The notes beneath the pieces are model-generated. The model was not told where the DNA came from. It made no database searches and was given only the letters and a program-made list of their open reading frames with translations. A stretch of 64,000 nucleotides of DNA from Clostridiales bacterium (lineage in GTDB: Bacteria > Bacillota > Clostridia > Saccharofermentanales > Saccharofermentanaceae): contig JAFZPJ010000014.1 in the NCBI GenBank assembly GCA_017550385.1, positions 1-64,000 on the forward strand. Direction: 5' to 3'. Shown here piece after piece: positions 25,738-34,424 of the stretch (its first letter is position 1; every line of letters begins with the position of its first letter). Made by a program: the position numbers and the translations under genes.

Positions 25738-27627
25738 TCAGAAGTCACCGCCGGCATTCTTGAAGCCGTCGTCTGTTGCATTGCCGTTAACGTCCTCTGT
25801 GCCGTAGCCTGCGAAGTCCTCACCGGAAGTGCCTGCGCCTGCAGCACCTGCTGCACCTGCATCCTGAGCGCCTGCTGCGCCCTGTGCGCCGCCAGCCTGC
25901 TGATAGAGCTTCTCGGAAACCTTGTAGAGAGCCTGGAGTACATCGTCCGTGCCCTTCTTCATTGCTTCCTGATCGTCTGCTGCGATGGCATCCTTGAGTT
26001 TCTGGATCTCGGCATTGACGGGAGCCTTATCTGCCTCGGATATCTTGTCTCCGGCATCCTTAAGAGTCTTCTCTGCCTGATATACGGTGGACTCGGCCTG
26101 GTTCTTGGTCTCGACCTTCTCCTTGTTTGCCTTATCCTCGGCTGCGTGCATCTCTGCTTCCTTGACAGCCTTCTCGATATCAGCCTCGCTCATGTTGGAG
26201 GAAGACTGGATGGTGATCTTCTGCTCTCTGCCTGTGCCCTTATCCTTAGCGCTTACGTTAACGATACCGTTTGCGTCGATATCGAAAGTAACCTCGATCT
26301 GAGGTACTCCTCGCGGTGCGGGTGCGATACCGTCAAGGATGAAGTTGCCGAGTGTCTTGTTGGCAGCTGCCATCTCACGCTCACCCTGGAGGACATGGAT
26401 CTCAACCTGAGTCTGTCCGTCAGCAGCCGTGGAGAATACCTGGCTCTTCTTTGCAGGGATAGTCGTATTTCTCTCGATGATCTTTGTGCATACACCGCCC
26501 ATTGTCTCGATACCGAGTGACAGCGGTGTAACGTCAACGAGAACGAGGCCGGCAGTGGATTCGCCGGAGAGGACTGCACCCTGGATAGCTGCGCCTACTG
26601 CGACGCACTCGTCAGGGTTGATGCCCTTGAACGGCTCCTTGCCGAAGTAGTTCTTAACTGCATCCTGGACTGCGGGGATTCTTGTGGAACCGCCTACGAG
26701 GATGATCTTATCGATGTCGGATACCGAGCAGCCTGCATCGCTGAGTGCACGCTTAACGGGATCCATGGTCTTCTGTACGAGGTCTGATGTGAGCTCGTCG
26801 AACTTAGCTCTTGTGAGTGTTACGTCGAGGTGCTTAGGACCTGTTGCATCAGCTGTGATGTAAGGCAGGTTGATGTTGGAAGATGTAACTCCGGACAGCT
26901 CGATCTTAGCCTTCTCTGCAGCTTCTCTGAGTCTCTGCATAGCCATACGGTCGTTCCTTAAGTCTACTCCGTCAGAGCTCTTGAATGAGTCAACGAGGTA
27001 GTCGACGATCTTGTTGTCGAAGTCGTCGCCGCCGAGTCTGTTGTTACCTGCTGTAGCTACAACTTCGAATACGCCGTCACCGATGTCGATGATGGATACA
27101 TCGAACGTACCGCCGCCCAAGTCGAATACGAGGATCTTCTGATCGCCGTCCTTATCGAGACCGTAAGCAAGTGAAGCTGCCGTAGGCTCGTTGATGATTC
27201 TCTTAACGTCGAGACCTGCGATACGGCCTGCGTCCTTTGTTGCCTGTCTCTGAGAGTCAGTGAAGTAAGCAGGAACCGTGATGACTGCCTCTGTTACAGG
27301 CTGTCCGAGATAAGCCTCTGCATCGCTCTTGAGCTTGGCGAGGATCATCGCGGAGATCTCCTGAGGTGTGTACTGCTTGTCGTCTACTGATACCTTGTAG
27401 TCGGAACCCATCTCACGCTTGATGGACTGGATCGTTCTGTCAGGATTCGTAACTGCCTGACGCTTAGCGACCTGACCGATGAGTCTCTCGCCTGTCTTTG
27501 TGAAACCAACTACCGAAGGTGTTGTTCTGTTGCCTTCCGGATTAGGAATGACTACCGTCTCGGAGCCCTCCATAACCGCAACGCATGAGTTTGTTGTACC
27601 AAGGTCGATACCAATGATCTTTGACAT
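25738..27627 (-). CDS. dnaK: Chaperone protein DnaK (Hsp70)
   Basis: A 629-residue Hsp70. ATPase domain: [13 protein letters not shown] at the N-terminus, [13 protein letters not shown] (about 170), [12 protein letters not shown] (about 310). The linker and substrate domain follow ([14 protein letters not shown]), then a helical lid and a Gly/Ala-rich tail ([14 protein letters not shown]) ending in Gly-Gly-Asp-Phe. It refolds proteins with DnaJ and GrpE. It lies between clpP and dnaJ in the heat-shock operon. Confidence 0.98.
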   Translation of the reverse strand: MSKIIGIDLGTTNSCVAVMEGSETVVIPNPEGNRTTPSVVGFTKTGERLIGQVAKRQAVTNPDRTIQSIKREMGSDYKVSVDDKQYTPQEISAMILAKLKSDAEAYLGQPVTEAVITVPAYFTDSQRQATKDAGRIAGLDVKRIINEPTAASLAYGLDKDGDQKILVFDLGGGTFDVSIIDIGDGVFEVVATAGNNRLGGDDFDNKIVDYLVDSFKSSDGVDLRNDRMAMQRLREAAEKAKIELSGVTSSNINLPYITADATGPKHLDVTLTRAKFDELTSDLVQKTMDPVKRALSDAGCSVSDIDKIILVGGSTRIPAVQDAVKNYFGKEPFKGINPDECVAVGAAIQGAVLSGESTAGLVLVDVTPLSLGIETMGGVCTKIIERNTTIPAKKSQVFSTAADGQTQVEIHVLQGEREMAAANKTLGNFILDGIAPAPRGVPQIEVTFDIDANGIVNVSAKDKGTGREQKITIQSSSNMSEADIEKAVKEAEMHAAEDKANKEKVETKNQAESTVYQAEKTLKDAGDKISEADKAPVNAEIQKLKDAIAADDQEAMKKGTDDVLQALYKVSEKLYQQAGGAQGAAGAQDAGAAGAAGAGTSGEDFAGYGTEDVNGNATDDGFKNAGGDF

Positions 27628-27654
27628 AATGTTTGTCCTCCCTATTCCTATGAT

Positions 27655-28254
27655 TTATTTCTTGCTTTCGAGAATCTTGTCTACGATGCCGTAGTCCAGA
27701 GCTTCCTGTGCTGTCATCCAGTGGTCTCTGTCGGTATCCTTCATGAGTGTCTCCAAGTCCTTACCGCAGTTGTCTGCAAGGATCTGGTTGAGCCTTACTC
27801 TCGTATCCTTGATGTGGTCTGCCGCGATGAGGATCTCAGTTGCCTGACCCTGAGCGCCGCCCAGAGGCTGATGGATCATGACCTCTGCGTTAGGCAGGAT
27901 GCATCTCTTGCCCTTTGTTCCTGCAGAGAGAAGTACGGAGCCCATTGAAGCTGCCATACCCATGCAGATAGTCTGAACGTCAGGCTTGATGAGTCTCATG
28001 GTATCGTAGATCATGAGACCGTCGGATACTGATCCTCCGGGGCTGTTGATGTAGAACTGGATGTCCTTCTCCGGATCCTCTGCCTCGAGGAAGAGGAGCT
28101 GAGCCGTGATAAGGCTTGCAGTTACCGGGTTGACTTCTTCGGAAAGGATTACGATCCTCTCCTTGAGGAGTCTTGAATAGATGTCATACGCGCGCTCACC
28201 GCGGTTGGTGGTCTCGATGACTGTAGGTACCAGGCTTGATCTGATGCTGTCCAT
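27655..28254 (-). CDS. clpP: ATP-dependent Clp protease proteolytic subunit
   Basis: A 199-residue serine protease subunit of the 14-mer Clp chamber, normal length. Catalytic triad: Ser in [11 protein letters not shown] (about 98), His in [13 protein letters not shown] (about 123), Asp in KDTDRDHWM (about 172). It lies between grpE and dnaK on the same strand, with 27-base gaps on both sides. This places it under CIRCE/HrcA control, which is unusual; clpP normally stands apart or next to clpX. Confidence 0.97.
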   Translation of the reverse strand: MDSIRSSLVPTVIETTNRGERAYDIYSRLLKERIVILSEEVNPVTASLITAQLLFLEAEDPEKDIQFYINSPGGSVSDGLMIYDTMRLIKPDVQTICMGMAASMGSVLLSAGTKGKRCILPNAEVMIHQPLGGAQGQATEILIAADHIKDTRVRLNQILADNCGKDLETLMKDTDRDHWMTAQEALDYGIVDKILESKK

Positions 28255-28281
28255 AGTTTTATCTCCTTATTATTTATTAGC

Positions 28282-28932
28282 TTAGTTGGCGACCTGCACT
28301 ACTGCATGTCTGATTACTCTTTCCTTGTAGATGTATCCCTTCTGGAATACCTGTGCGACTTCCTGCTCGCCGAGCTCTTCGTCCTCGATGTGCATTACTG
28401 CCTCATGGAGGTTCGGATCGAACTTGGTTCCGCGCTCTACGGGGATCTCCTCGACTCCGATCTTGGTAAGGATCTCGCCGGCCTGCTTGCCGACCATCTC
28501 AATACCCTGGATGACTGCGTCGATCGAACCCTCGTCCGCGTTCTTGGAAGAATCGATGGCGCGGTCTATGTTATCAAGAACGCCCAGGAACTCTCCCGTG
28601 ACCTTTGCGACCGCATCGGAGTAGAGGTTCTCCTTCTCCTTGAGAGTTCTCTTACGGAAGTTGTCGTACTCCGCATAGAGATAAATATAGCGGTTCTTCT
28701 GCTCTTCCAGTTCTGCCGCAAGTTCGGAATTATCCTGCGCACTTTCCTGCGCTTCTCCGGACTCTTCCGCAGCTTCAGTATCTTCGGGACCGGCGGGTGC
28801 TTCCTCCTTGGCGGAACCAGTTGCTGCTTCGGCATCTGCCTTTGCCGCATCCTCCGCTTCGGCCGTCAGAGGTTCGTCCTTAACGGGCTCCTCGTCCATC
28901 CCGAAAAATATCTCTTTACCGTCTTCTGCCAT
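28282..28932 (-). CDS. grpE: Nucleotide exchange factor GrpE
   Basis: A 216-residue protein that releases ADP from DnaK. A long acidic, Ala/Glu-rich N-terminus (about 1-65) and a coiled coil (ELEEQKNRYIYLYAEYDNF) precede the C-terminal beta domain ending in YKERVIRHAVVQVAN. Lies 14 bases after hrcA. Confidence 0.95.
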   Translation of the reverse strand: MAEDGKEIFFGMDEEPVKDEPLTAEAEDAAKADAEAATGSAKEEAPAGPEDTEAAEESGEAQESAQDNSELAAELEEQKNRYIYLYAEYDNFRKRTLKEKENLYSDAVAKVTGEFLGVLDNIDRAIDSSKNADEGSIDAVIQGIEMVGKQAGEILTKIGVEEIPVERGTKFDPNLHEAVMHIEDEELGEQEVAQVFQKGYIYKERVIRHAVVQVAN

Positions 28933-28946
28933 TAATATTCCTCCCC

Positions 28947-29999
28947 TTATGTAAATCTCTTTATGTTCTCGTTGATCGTCTTCTTCACGAAATCGATCTG
29001 CGATATTACCTTTGAATACTCCATCCTCTTAGGACCGATGACACCTATGTTGCCGGATACCGAATCGCTTAAGTTATAAGTAGCGGTAATGAAGCTGCAG
29101 TCCTCCAGGCCTTCGATGGCTATCTCCTGACCGATCCTGATCATGTAGGTATCTTCAGTGCCCTTCTCTTCGGCGCTGCCCTGCATCTCGTTGACGTAAC
29201 CTGCGACCATGCTCGAATCGGAAAGCGTTCCGAGGAGATCCCTTGCTCTGCCGAGTGATGCAAAATCCGGGAGCTCGAGCATCCTGTGCTCGCCTTCGAG
29301 ATAGATATTCAGCTCGTCTGCCTGCTTGATGGCAGTGTACGCTTCGTAGAGCACCTGTTTGAGCAGCGGGTTCGGGATCTCCGTATCGGTTACGGATGTC
29401 TCGACCGTAACGAGCGTGATCTCATCCAGAGGTTTGCCCGTAAGGTGCTTCTCGACCGCGGAAGATATCTTGAACATCTGCTCGTCGGTAATGAAATTCG
29501 GTATCCTTACTACCTTATCCTTAACGACGCCTGCAGAGAGCACCATGACAACGAGCGCCTTGCCGGGCTCGATCATGAGGATCTTAAGCTGCGTGAGGAA
29601 GCTCTTCCTGAGCCTGGGGCTCATCGCGAGAGACACGAATCCTGTCTGCTTGGACAGAGTCTGAGTGGCGTTCTTGATAAGATCCGTCACTTCATCGACG
29701 CTCTCGTCGATATTCTGCTTGATCTCGAACTGTTCTTCGGGAGATAACTGGTCTACGGTCATGAGCGAATCGACGTACTCGCGGTAGCCCCTGTCGGACG
29801 GGATCCTGCCGGCAGACGTATGAGGCTTCTCTATGTACCCCAGACGCTCGAGCTCGGCCATCTCGTTCCTGAGCGTCGCGGAACTCACGCGGAAATCGTG
29901 ACGCTCGATAAGGGCCTTCGAACCTACCGGCTCGTTGGTCGATACATAATCGTCTACGATGGCGTGGAGAACCTGCTTTTTGCGATCGTCCAGCTGCAT
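28947..29999 (-). CDS. hrcA: Heat-inducible transcription repressor HrcA
   Basis: A 350-residue repressor that binds CIRCE and shuts off class I heat-shock genes. N-terminal winged helix (VLHAIVDDYVSTNEPVGSK, then SSATLRNEMAELERLGYI and HTSAGRIPSDRGYR), a central GAF-like domain and a C-terminal IGPKRMEYSKV segment. First gene of the operon, directly behind a perfect CIRCE, so it controls itself. Confidence 0.97.
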   Translation of the reverse strand: MQLDDRKKQVLHAIVDDYVSTNEPVGSKALIERHDFRVSSATLRNEMAELERLGYIEKPHTSAGRIPSDRGYREYVDSLMTVDQLSPEEQFEIKQNIDESVDEVTDLIKNATQTLSKQTGFVSLAMSPRLRKSFLTQLKILMIEPGKALVVMVLSAGVVKDKVVRIPNFITDEQMFKISSAVEKHLTGKPLDEITLVTVETSVTDTEIPNPLLKQVLYEAYTAIKQADELNIYLEGEHRMLELPDFASLGRARDLLGTLSDSSMVAGYVNEMQGSAEEKGTEDTYMIRIGQEIAIEGLEDCSFITATYNLSDSVSGNIGVIGPKRMEYSKVISQIDFVKKTINENIKRFT

Positions 30000-30022
30000 G
30001 ACTTACTATCCCTTTCCCGTTA

Positions 30023-30049
30023 TTAGCACTCTATCACTTCGAGTGCTAA
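30023..30049 (-). promoter_or_regulatory. CIRCE operator
   Basis: Perfect consensus: TTAGCACTC (30023-30031), nine-base spacer, GAGTGCTAA (30041-30049). It lies between the hrcA promoter and the hrcA start. Confidence 0.97.
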
Positions 30050-30053
30050 ACAG

Positions 30054-30082
30054 ATATTACTCGTTTGTCCGGGTAAAGTCAA
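30054..30082 (-). promoter_or_regulatory. Promoter of the hrcA-grpE-clpP-dnaK-dnaJ-prmA operon
   Basis: On the minus strand TTGACT (30077-30082), a 17-base spacer and TAATAT (30054-30059). The start of transcription falls within CIRCE, so HrcA would block RNA polymerase. Confidence 0.8.
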
Positions 30083-30122
30083 TAAAAGTCAAAAGTTTTC
30101 TTTCACCTTTGCCACAAATGGG

Positions 30123-31862
30123 TTACGAGGGAGTCTCGGCCTTCTTTTTCTTCATTCGGCAGCCGCTGTGCTCCTGCTCGTAGCGGGGATTATCGAGCCT
30201 CGCGCCGAAGGCCTGGACGGGCATCGGCTTATCGAAGAAATACCCCTGGACCCTGGTGCATCCGTTCTTGAAGAGCAGGTCGACCTGATCTACGGTCTCT
30301 GCGCCTTCCGCGATACAGGTCATGCCGAGTTCCTGGGACAGGCCGACGATGTGCTTCATCATGATCATCTTGCGCAGGAAGACCTCATTGTCCGCATCGG
30401 TAATAAGGAAGCTCCTGTCGATCTTGATCTCGTTGAACGGGATATCCCTAAGCATGCTCATCGAAGAGTAACCGACGCCGAAGTCGTCGATCGAAGTCTT
30501 GATGCCGCTGTTCTTAAGGGCCATGACGACATCGTGCAGACGCTGCTGGTCCGCCTCCGTCGTGGTCTCAGTAAATTCTATTACTATATATTCGTGAGGC
30601 ACGCCGATCTTGTCCACGATCGCGCATATGTCCTCGGCCAGGTTCAGATTGGTGAGGTGCTTCCTCGAGAAATTGACCGACACGGGAACGACGGTCTTGC
30701 CTTCGTCCATCCACTCCTTGAGGTCGCGGCAAACCCTATTCAGCATCGCATAGTCGAGCTCGCAGATCTTCCTGCTCCGCTCGAGGACGGGAATGAACGC
30801 ATCCGGCGGGATTATCTGTCCGTCGCGCACCCAGCGGCAGAGAGCTTCCGCACCAATGAGCTTGTTGTACAGGAGGTTTACTTTCGGCTGGTAGTATGCT
30901 GCGAACTGGTCTCCCTCGAGGGCCTCATCGAAATGCGCCTCTACCCTCTTGGCGTGCTCGTTGAGCTTAACGATCTCGTTGTCGTAGTGGAGTATCTGAA
31001 CGTGCTTGACGTACCTGGCGATGCCGAGACACTGCTGGGGCGCATCAAGGATATCGTTGACCGTAAGGTTCGTATCATCGACGCTGAATATGCCGGCCGT
31101 CGCGGAGAGCACGCAGTGTTCCTCCGGGTTCGGGCCGAAACGTATGTCCACGCCTCTTATCAGTTCTTCGACCTTATCGAGATTGCTCTTATGCACGAAA
31201 GCGCAGTAGTTGTCGCCGCCCAGACGCCAGAAAGCTTCGCCCTCATCTTCTCTGATAAGGTCCTTGAACATTCCCGCATATCTGAACATCAGCATCGTTC
31301 CGACCTCAAAGCCGAACGTGTTGTTTACTTCGTTCATGCTGCGCATGTTAAGGAACATCGAAGCATAGCCCGTTACTGTGCCGCGCTCTATAGCCGACAG
31401 GATCGTGCGCTTGCCGTAAAGCATGTTGTTGAGACCCGATGTGACCTCATGGAAAGACATATAGTTCAGTCTGTCGCTCAGCCTGACGCGGCTCTTGCAA
31501 AGAGACATTATCCCGGCGAGCGTCTCGGCGTTCCTGCGTTCTTCGGCAGTCCAGACTACTCCCTTGGGCGGAAATATCCTGAAGATGCTCTCGCCTCCGA
31601 TCGGACGCGGGTTTGACTTGATCACGCATTCTTCAGAACGCGGTTTGCCGCTGTCATAGAAGACCTGCCTGATGGACTTGATCTTGACCATCAGCGAAGT
31701 CGAAGAGTCGGTCTCATAGAAATCGACGTAAGCTATCTTAAGTTGTGTTGCGATTGATTCGATGAGCTTGGGATCTGAATCGTCGTAAAAGACGCCGACT
31801 TTGCTCAGCTTGGAAAAGTATTCGAGAAGTAACTCGGCATTAGTCATGACATGAATGTGCAA
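30123..31862 (-). CDS. EAL c-di-GMP phosphodiesterase with degenerate GGDEF domain
   Basis: A 579-residue soluble protein. Residues about 1-140 are an unrecognised sensory region, about 150-290 a GGDEF domain whose signature is RLGGDNYCAF (Asp-Asn in place of Glu-Phe), hence probably inactive. Residues about 310-565 are an EAL domain with all key residues: GAEALCRW, the Asn in SVNFSRKHL, EFTETT, SIDDFGVGYSS, IKIDRSF, AEGAETVDQ and VQGYFFDKP. It should cleave cyclic di-GMP, perhaps regulated by GTP on the GGDEF part. The likely start is TTG 31862, two bases after the stop of the small upstream gene; ATG 31847 is the alternative. Confidence 0.9.
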   Translation of the reverse strand: MHIHVMTNAELLLEYFSKLSKVGVFYDDSDPKLIESIATQLKIAYVDFYETDSSTSLMVKIKSIRQVFYDSGKPRSEECVIKSNPRPIGGESIFRIFPPKGVVWTAEERRNAETLAGIMSLCKSRVRLSDRLNYMSFHEVTSGLNNMLYGKRTILSAIERGTVTGYASMFLNMRSMNEVNNTFGFEVGTMLMFRYAGMFKDLIREDEGEAFWRLGGDNYCAFVHKSNLDKVEELIRGVDIRFGPNPEEHCVLSATAGIFSVDDTNLTVNDILDAPQQCLGIARYVKHVQILHYDNEIVKLNEHAKRVEAHFDEALEGDQFAAYYQPKVNLLYNKLIGAEALCRWVRDGQIIPPDAFIPVLERSRKICELDYAMLNRVCRDLKEWMDEGKTVVPVSVNFSRKHLTNLNLAEDICAIVDKIGVPHEYIVIEFTETTTEADQQRLHDVVMALKNSGIKTSIDDFGVGYSSMSMLRDIPFNEIKIDRSFLITDADNEVFLRKMIMMKHIVGLSQELGMTCIAEGAETVDQVDLLFKNGCTRVQGYFFDKPMPVQAFGARLDNPRYEQEHSGCRMKKKKAETPS

Positions 31863-31864
31863 GG

Positions 31865-32038
31865 TTATACGGCCTGCTGCATTCCCATCTTCTCGGTGAG
31901 ATCATGGAGACTCTTATCGTACATAGCCTTGGAAATGGCATTGCGCTCAAGGAAGGAATCCAGAGTGAATTTCTGCTCGAGGTAGAGCTCTCTCTTCTTC
32001 TGTTCGGGTGTCAGTTTCTCCCATTGTTCCTGTTCCAT
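31865..32038 (-). CDS. Small conserved-looking helical protein, unknown function
   Basis: A 57-residue protein rich in charged residues (LTPEQKKRELYLEQKFTLD, then FLERNAISKAMYDKSL). The segment that looks like 'short helix, Ala-Ile-Ser-Lys, Tyr-Asp-Lys-Ser' recalls short SHOCT-like oligomerisation helices, but the match is loose. ATG 32038 is chosen for GGAGG eight bases upstream. It precedes the EAL phosphodiesterase by two bases, so it may be a partner of that enzyme. Confidence 0.6.
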   Translation of the reverse strand: MEQEQWEKLTPEQKKRELYLEQKFTLDSFLERNAISKAMYDKSLHDLTEKMGMQQAV

Positions 32039-32097
32039 AACAACCGCCTCCGTATCAGACTTTGTCCTGTTCCATGAATAAATCCTATCACTATTTT

Positions 32098-32126
32098 TTG
32101 ACAGATAATCCCGCATATTGCATACT
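32098..32126 (+). promoter_or_regulatory. Promoter of the TlpA/CXXC/ferredoxin operon
   Basis: Perfect TTGACA (32098-32103), a 17-base spacer and CATACT (32121-32126), within an AT-rich divergent region; the start codon is at 32185. Confidence 0.5.
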
Positions 32127-32184
32127 TATTCAAAATGTAATTTGTATTGCATTTATTTGTTACAGTGGTATAAGGAGATTCCTT

Positions 32185-32778
32185 ATGAAAAAGACACATA
32201 ATATAAGATCACTTACGACAGTCCTCGCGCTGACAGTGCTCCTGACCGGATGTGCTGCTTCTTCAGGAAGCGAACAGACTGAGATCATCCCTAATGCTTC
32301 CGATACGTCAGCCGAGGCATCTTCCGAAGAGACGGAAGATGTGGGATATGTCGGTGTTGATTTCGCGACGACGGATGTATACGGCGAACCTGTGGGACCT
32401 GAGATCTTCACAGAGAACAAGGTCACCATCGTAAACGTCTGGGGCACATACTGCGGCCCTTGCATAGGCGAGATGCCGGATCTTCAGAACTGGTATTCCG
32501 TAGAGCAGTCGAAGGAATCCGGGATCATGATCGTCGGCATCCCGTACGATGTTGACGCGTCCACTGCAGATGAGGCGATCGACATTCTCCGCGATAACGG
32601 CGTCACCTATCCTAACCTCATCGTTGACGACGGGCTTTATGAGATGTTCGTCAAGGACATTACCGTCGTACCGACGACTTACATCGTTGATTCGAACGGC
32701 AACATAATCGAAGGTCCGATCGAAGGCGCTTACATCGATCTGTACCACGACGCAGTTCTGGCTTATCTGGATGAATAA
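32185..32778 (+). CDS. TlpA/ResA-like thiol-disulfide lipoprotein
   Basis: A 197-residue membrane-attached thioredoxin-fold protein. The lipoprotein signal ends in LLTGC (Cys 23). The redox motif is CGPC at about residues 90-93 in VWGTYCGPCIGEM, and the cis-Pro loop is VVPTTYIVD. Such proteins reduce or oxidise partner Cys pairs outside the membrane. A TAAGGAG site precedes ATG 32185. The stop overlaps the start of the CXXC small protein (32771), and an integral iron-sulfur protein follows, so electrons from the cytoplasm probably reach this thioredoxin through them. Confidence 0.9.
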   Translation: MKKTHNIRSLTTVLALTVLLTGCAASSGSEQTEIIPNASDTSAEASSEETEDVGYVGVDFATTDVYGEPVGPEIFTENKVTIVNVWGTYCGPCIGEMPDLQNWYSVEQSKESGIMIVGIPYDVDASTADEAIDILRDNGVTYPNLIVDDGLYEMFVKDITVVPTTYIVDSNGNIIEGPIEGAYIDLYHDAVLAYLDE

Positions 32779-32911
32779 GAGAAGGATCGTAGGTATCGTC
32801 ATACTTGCAGCCGGCATCACACTCATAGCGGCCGGTGTGTTCAGAGGCGAGCTCGACGTCATCTTACGTAAGGCAGCGGTCGTCTGCATGGAATGCATAG
32901 GTCTCGGGTGA
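32771..32911 (+). CDS. CD1871A-family CXXC small membrane protein
   Basis: A 46-residue protein too short for most gene finders. It has one membrane helix (IVGIVILAAGITLIAAGVF), then RGELDVILRKA and CMEC at residues 39-42. This is the pattern of the CD1871A-type CXXC small proteins regularly found between a TlpA-like thioredoxin and a NapH-like ferredoxin in clostridia, and that is its place here. It overlaps the end of the TlpA gene by 8 bases and ends 5 bases before the next gene. It is likely a redox relay. Confidence 0.85.
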   Translation: MNKRRIVGIVILAAGITLIAAGVFRGELDVILRKAAVVCMECIGLG

Positions 32912-32915
32912 AGGT

Positions 32916-33791
32916 ATGGCTGATCCGGTATTCAGGCAAAAGCTGAAGCGCAAGCTGATACAGATAGCCGCATTCGGGTTTACCAACTGCCACGCGGGCA
33001 ATTTCATTACGGGCAAGCTGTACAACGGCAAGTTCAAGGAGTTCTGCACACCGGGACTCAACTGCTACTCGTGTCCCGCCGCGACCGTCTCCTGTCCCAT
33101 CGGTTCGCTTCTTGCCGTCACCGGCAAAGCAGATCTTAAGGTGAGCTTCTATGTATGGGGATTCCTGCTTGCCATAGGCGCTGTCCTGGGACGTGCCGTG
33201 TGCGGGTTTTTGTGCCCTTTCGGGCTGATACAGGATCTGCTGGGAGCGATACCCGTGCGCAAGTTCCACCTGCCAAAGGTCCTTACTTATGTCAAATACG
33301 CCGTGCTCGGCATCTTCGTTATCTGTGTGCCGACGGTATTGGTCATTGCTACAGGCCATACGGCTCCCCTGTACTGCAAATACATCTGCCCCGCGGGCAT
33401 GCTCGAAGGTGCGGTCCCTCTCCTGCTGACGCATGAGCAGCTCAGGGATTCCGCAGGCACGCTGTTCTGGGTAAAGCTCGGGATACTGATCGCCGTAATC
33501 GCAGGATCAGTCTTAGTCAGGCGTTTCTTCTGCAAGGTGGGGTGCCCTCTCGGTGCGATCTACGGCCTGCTCAACAAGGTAAGCCTCTACCACCTGACCG
33601 TCGACAAGAACAAATGCATCAACTGCGGCAAGTGCGCCGGATGCTGTCCGATGGACGTCGATCCCGTGAAGCATCCGAACTCGGCCGAGTGCATAAGGTG
33701 CGGCGCGTGCAGAGCCGTTTGTCCCAAAGGCGCGATCACCATAGGGTTCGGCAGCGGCAAGAAAAAAGATGCAGGATCAGAGGTCCTTTGA
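32916..33791 (+). CDS. NapH/CcoG-like membrane 4Fe-4S protein
   Basis: A 291-residue polytopic membrane protein with about five helices. Two ferredoxin-type clusters lie near the C-terminus (CINCGKCAGCCP and CIRCGACRAVCP), and further Cys-Pro motifs flank the helices (YSCPAATVSCP, FLCPFG, YICPAG, VGCPLG). Proteins of this type pass electrons across the membrane. It follows TlpA and the CXXC protein in one operon, so it probably drives the outer thioredoxin. Its 3' end overlaps the convergent phosphatase gene by 15 bases. Confidence 0.9.
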   Translation: MADPVFRQKLKRKLIQIAAFGFTNCHAGNFITGKLYNGKFKEFCTPGLNCYSCPAATVSCPIGSLLAVTGKADLKVSFYVWGFLLAIGAVLGRAVCGFLCPFGLIQDLLGAIPVRKFHLPKVLTYVKYAVLGIFVICVPTVLVIATGHTAPLYCKYICPAGMLEGAVPLLLTHEQLRDSAGTLFWVKLGILIAVIAGSVLVRRFFCKVGCPLGAIYGLLNKVSLYHLTVDKNKCINCGKCAGCCPMDVDPVKHPNSAECIRCGACRAVCPKGAITIGFGSGKKKDAGSEVL

Positions 33792-34235
33792 TACCTCTTC
33801 CCAGAAAGCATCCAGACCCTCTCTGAGGTCATCATACGTCTCGTCGAAATTCCCCGTATACCAGGGGTCTGCAATGCTCCTCGAAGAACCTGCGAACTGC
33901 AGCATCTGGAAGATCTTATGTTCAGGATCACCGCCGGCAATACGCGTCATGTTGGAGATGTTATAAGAATCCATTCCTATGAGATAGTCATACTCATCGT
34001 AGTCGGCACGGGTCATCTGGCGTGCGCGGTGCGGCAGGACAGGTATACCGGCCTCCCTCATCTTGCCTACGGTTCCATAGTGCGGACCATTGCCGATCTC
34101 CTCCCTGCTCGTCGCAGCGGAATCGATATAGAACTTATCAGCGAGGCCCTTCCTGTTAACCATATCCTGGAACATGAACTGGGCCATAGTAGAACGGCAG
34201 ATATTGCCGTGACATACAAACAGTACTTTTATCAT
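33777..34235 (-). CDS. Low-molecular-weight protein tyrosine phosphatase
   Basis: A 152-residue LMW-PTP. The CX5R loop VCHGNICRS is at residues 8-14 and the acid Asp is in IADPWYTGNF near residue 118. It removes phosphate from tyrosine (or arginine) residues. ATG 34235 is chosen because the motif then sits at the standard distance from the N-terminus; the open frame extends to 34265. Single gene, convergent with the ferredoxin gene. Confidence 0.93.
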   Translation of the reverse strand: MIKVLFVCHGNICRSTMAQFMFQDMVNRKGLADKFYIDSAATSREEIGNGPHYGTVGKMREAGIPVLPHRARQMTRADYDEYDYLIGMDSYNISNMTRIAGGDPEHKIFQMLQFAGSSRSIADPWYTGNFDETYDDLREGLDAFWEEVSKDL

Positions 34236-34318
34236 TATTAATTCCAACCTATTAAATAAAAACATACGGATTATACCATTAAGGCGGTTTGATCATAATA
34301 ATCAGCGCATCTGACGAA

Positions 34319-34366
34319 AAATGGTACTTTTGTACCATTTAAGTCTAAAAGAATCTTTACTATAAT
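34319..34366 (+). promoter_or_regulatory. Promoter and palindromic operator of FecR paralogue 1
   Basis: A perfect inverted repeat AAATGGTAC-TTTT-GTACCATTT (34319-34340) sits just upstream of a poor -35 (TTTAAG) and a perfect -10 TATAAT (34361-34366). The layout fits an activator site. The same arrangement, with the right arm damaged, precedes paralogue 2 at the same spacing. Confidence 0.6.
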
Positions 34367-34424
34367 CGAGAATCATAAGTAGAAGAACCGATACATCTCG
34401 TTATTCTATGTTGAGGGGTGTCAT

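Noticed and set aside
30168..31616. 482-codon open frame on the plus strand over the EAL gene
   Set aside because: Antisense shadow of a gene with intact EAL catalytic residues.
31865..32038. Transposon-encoded small protein marking a mobile element
   Set aside because: No recombinase, transposase or terminal repeats are found nearby.
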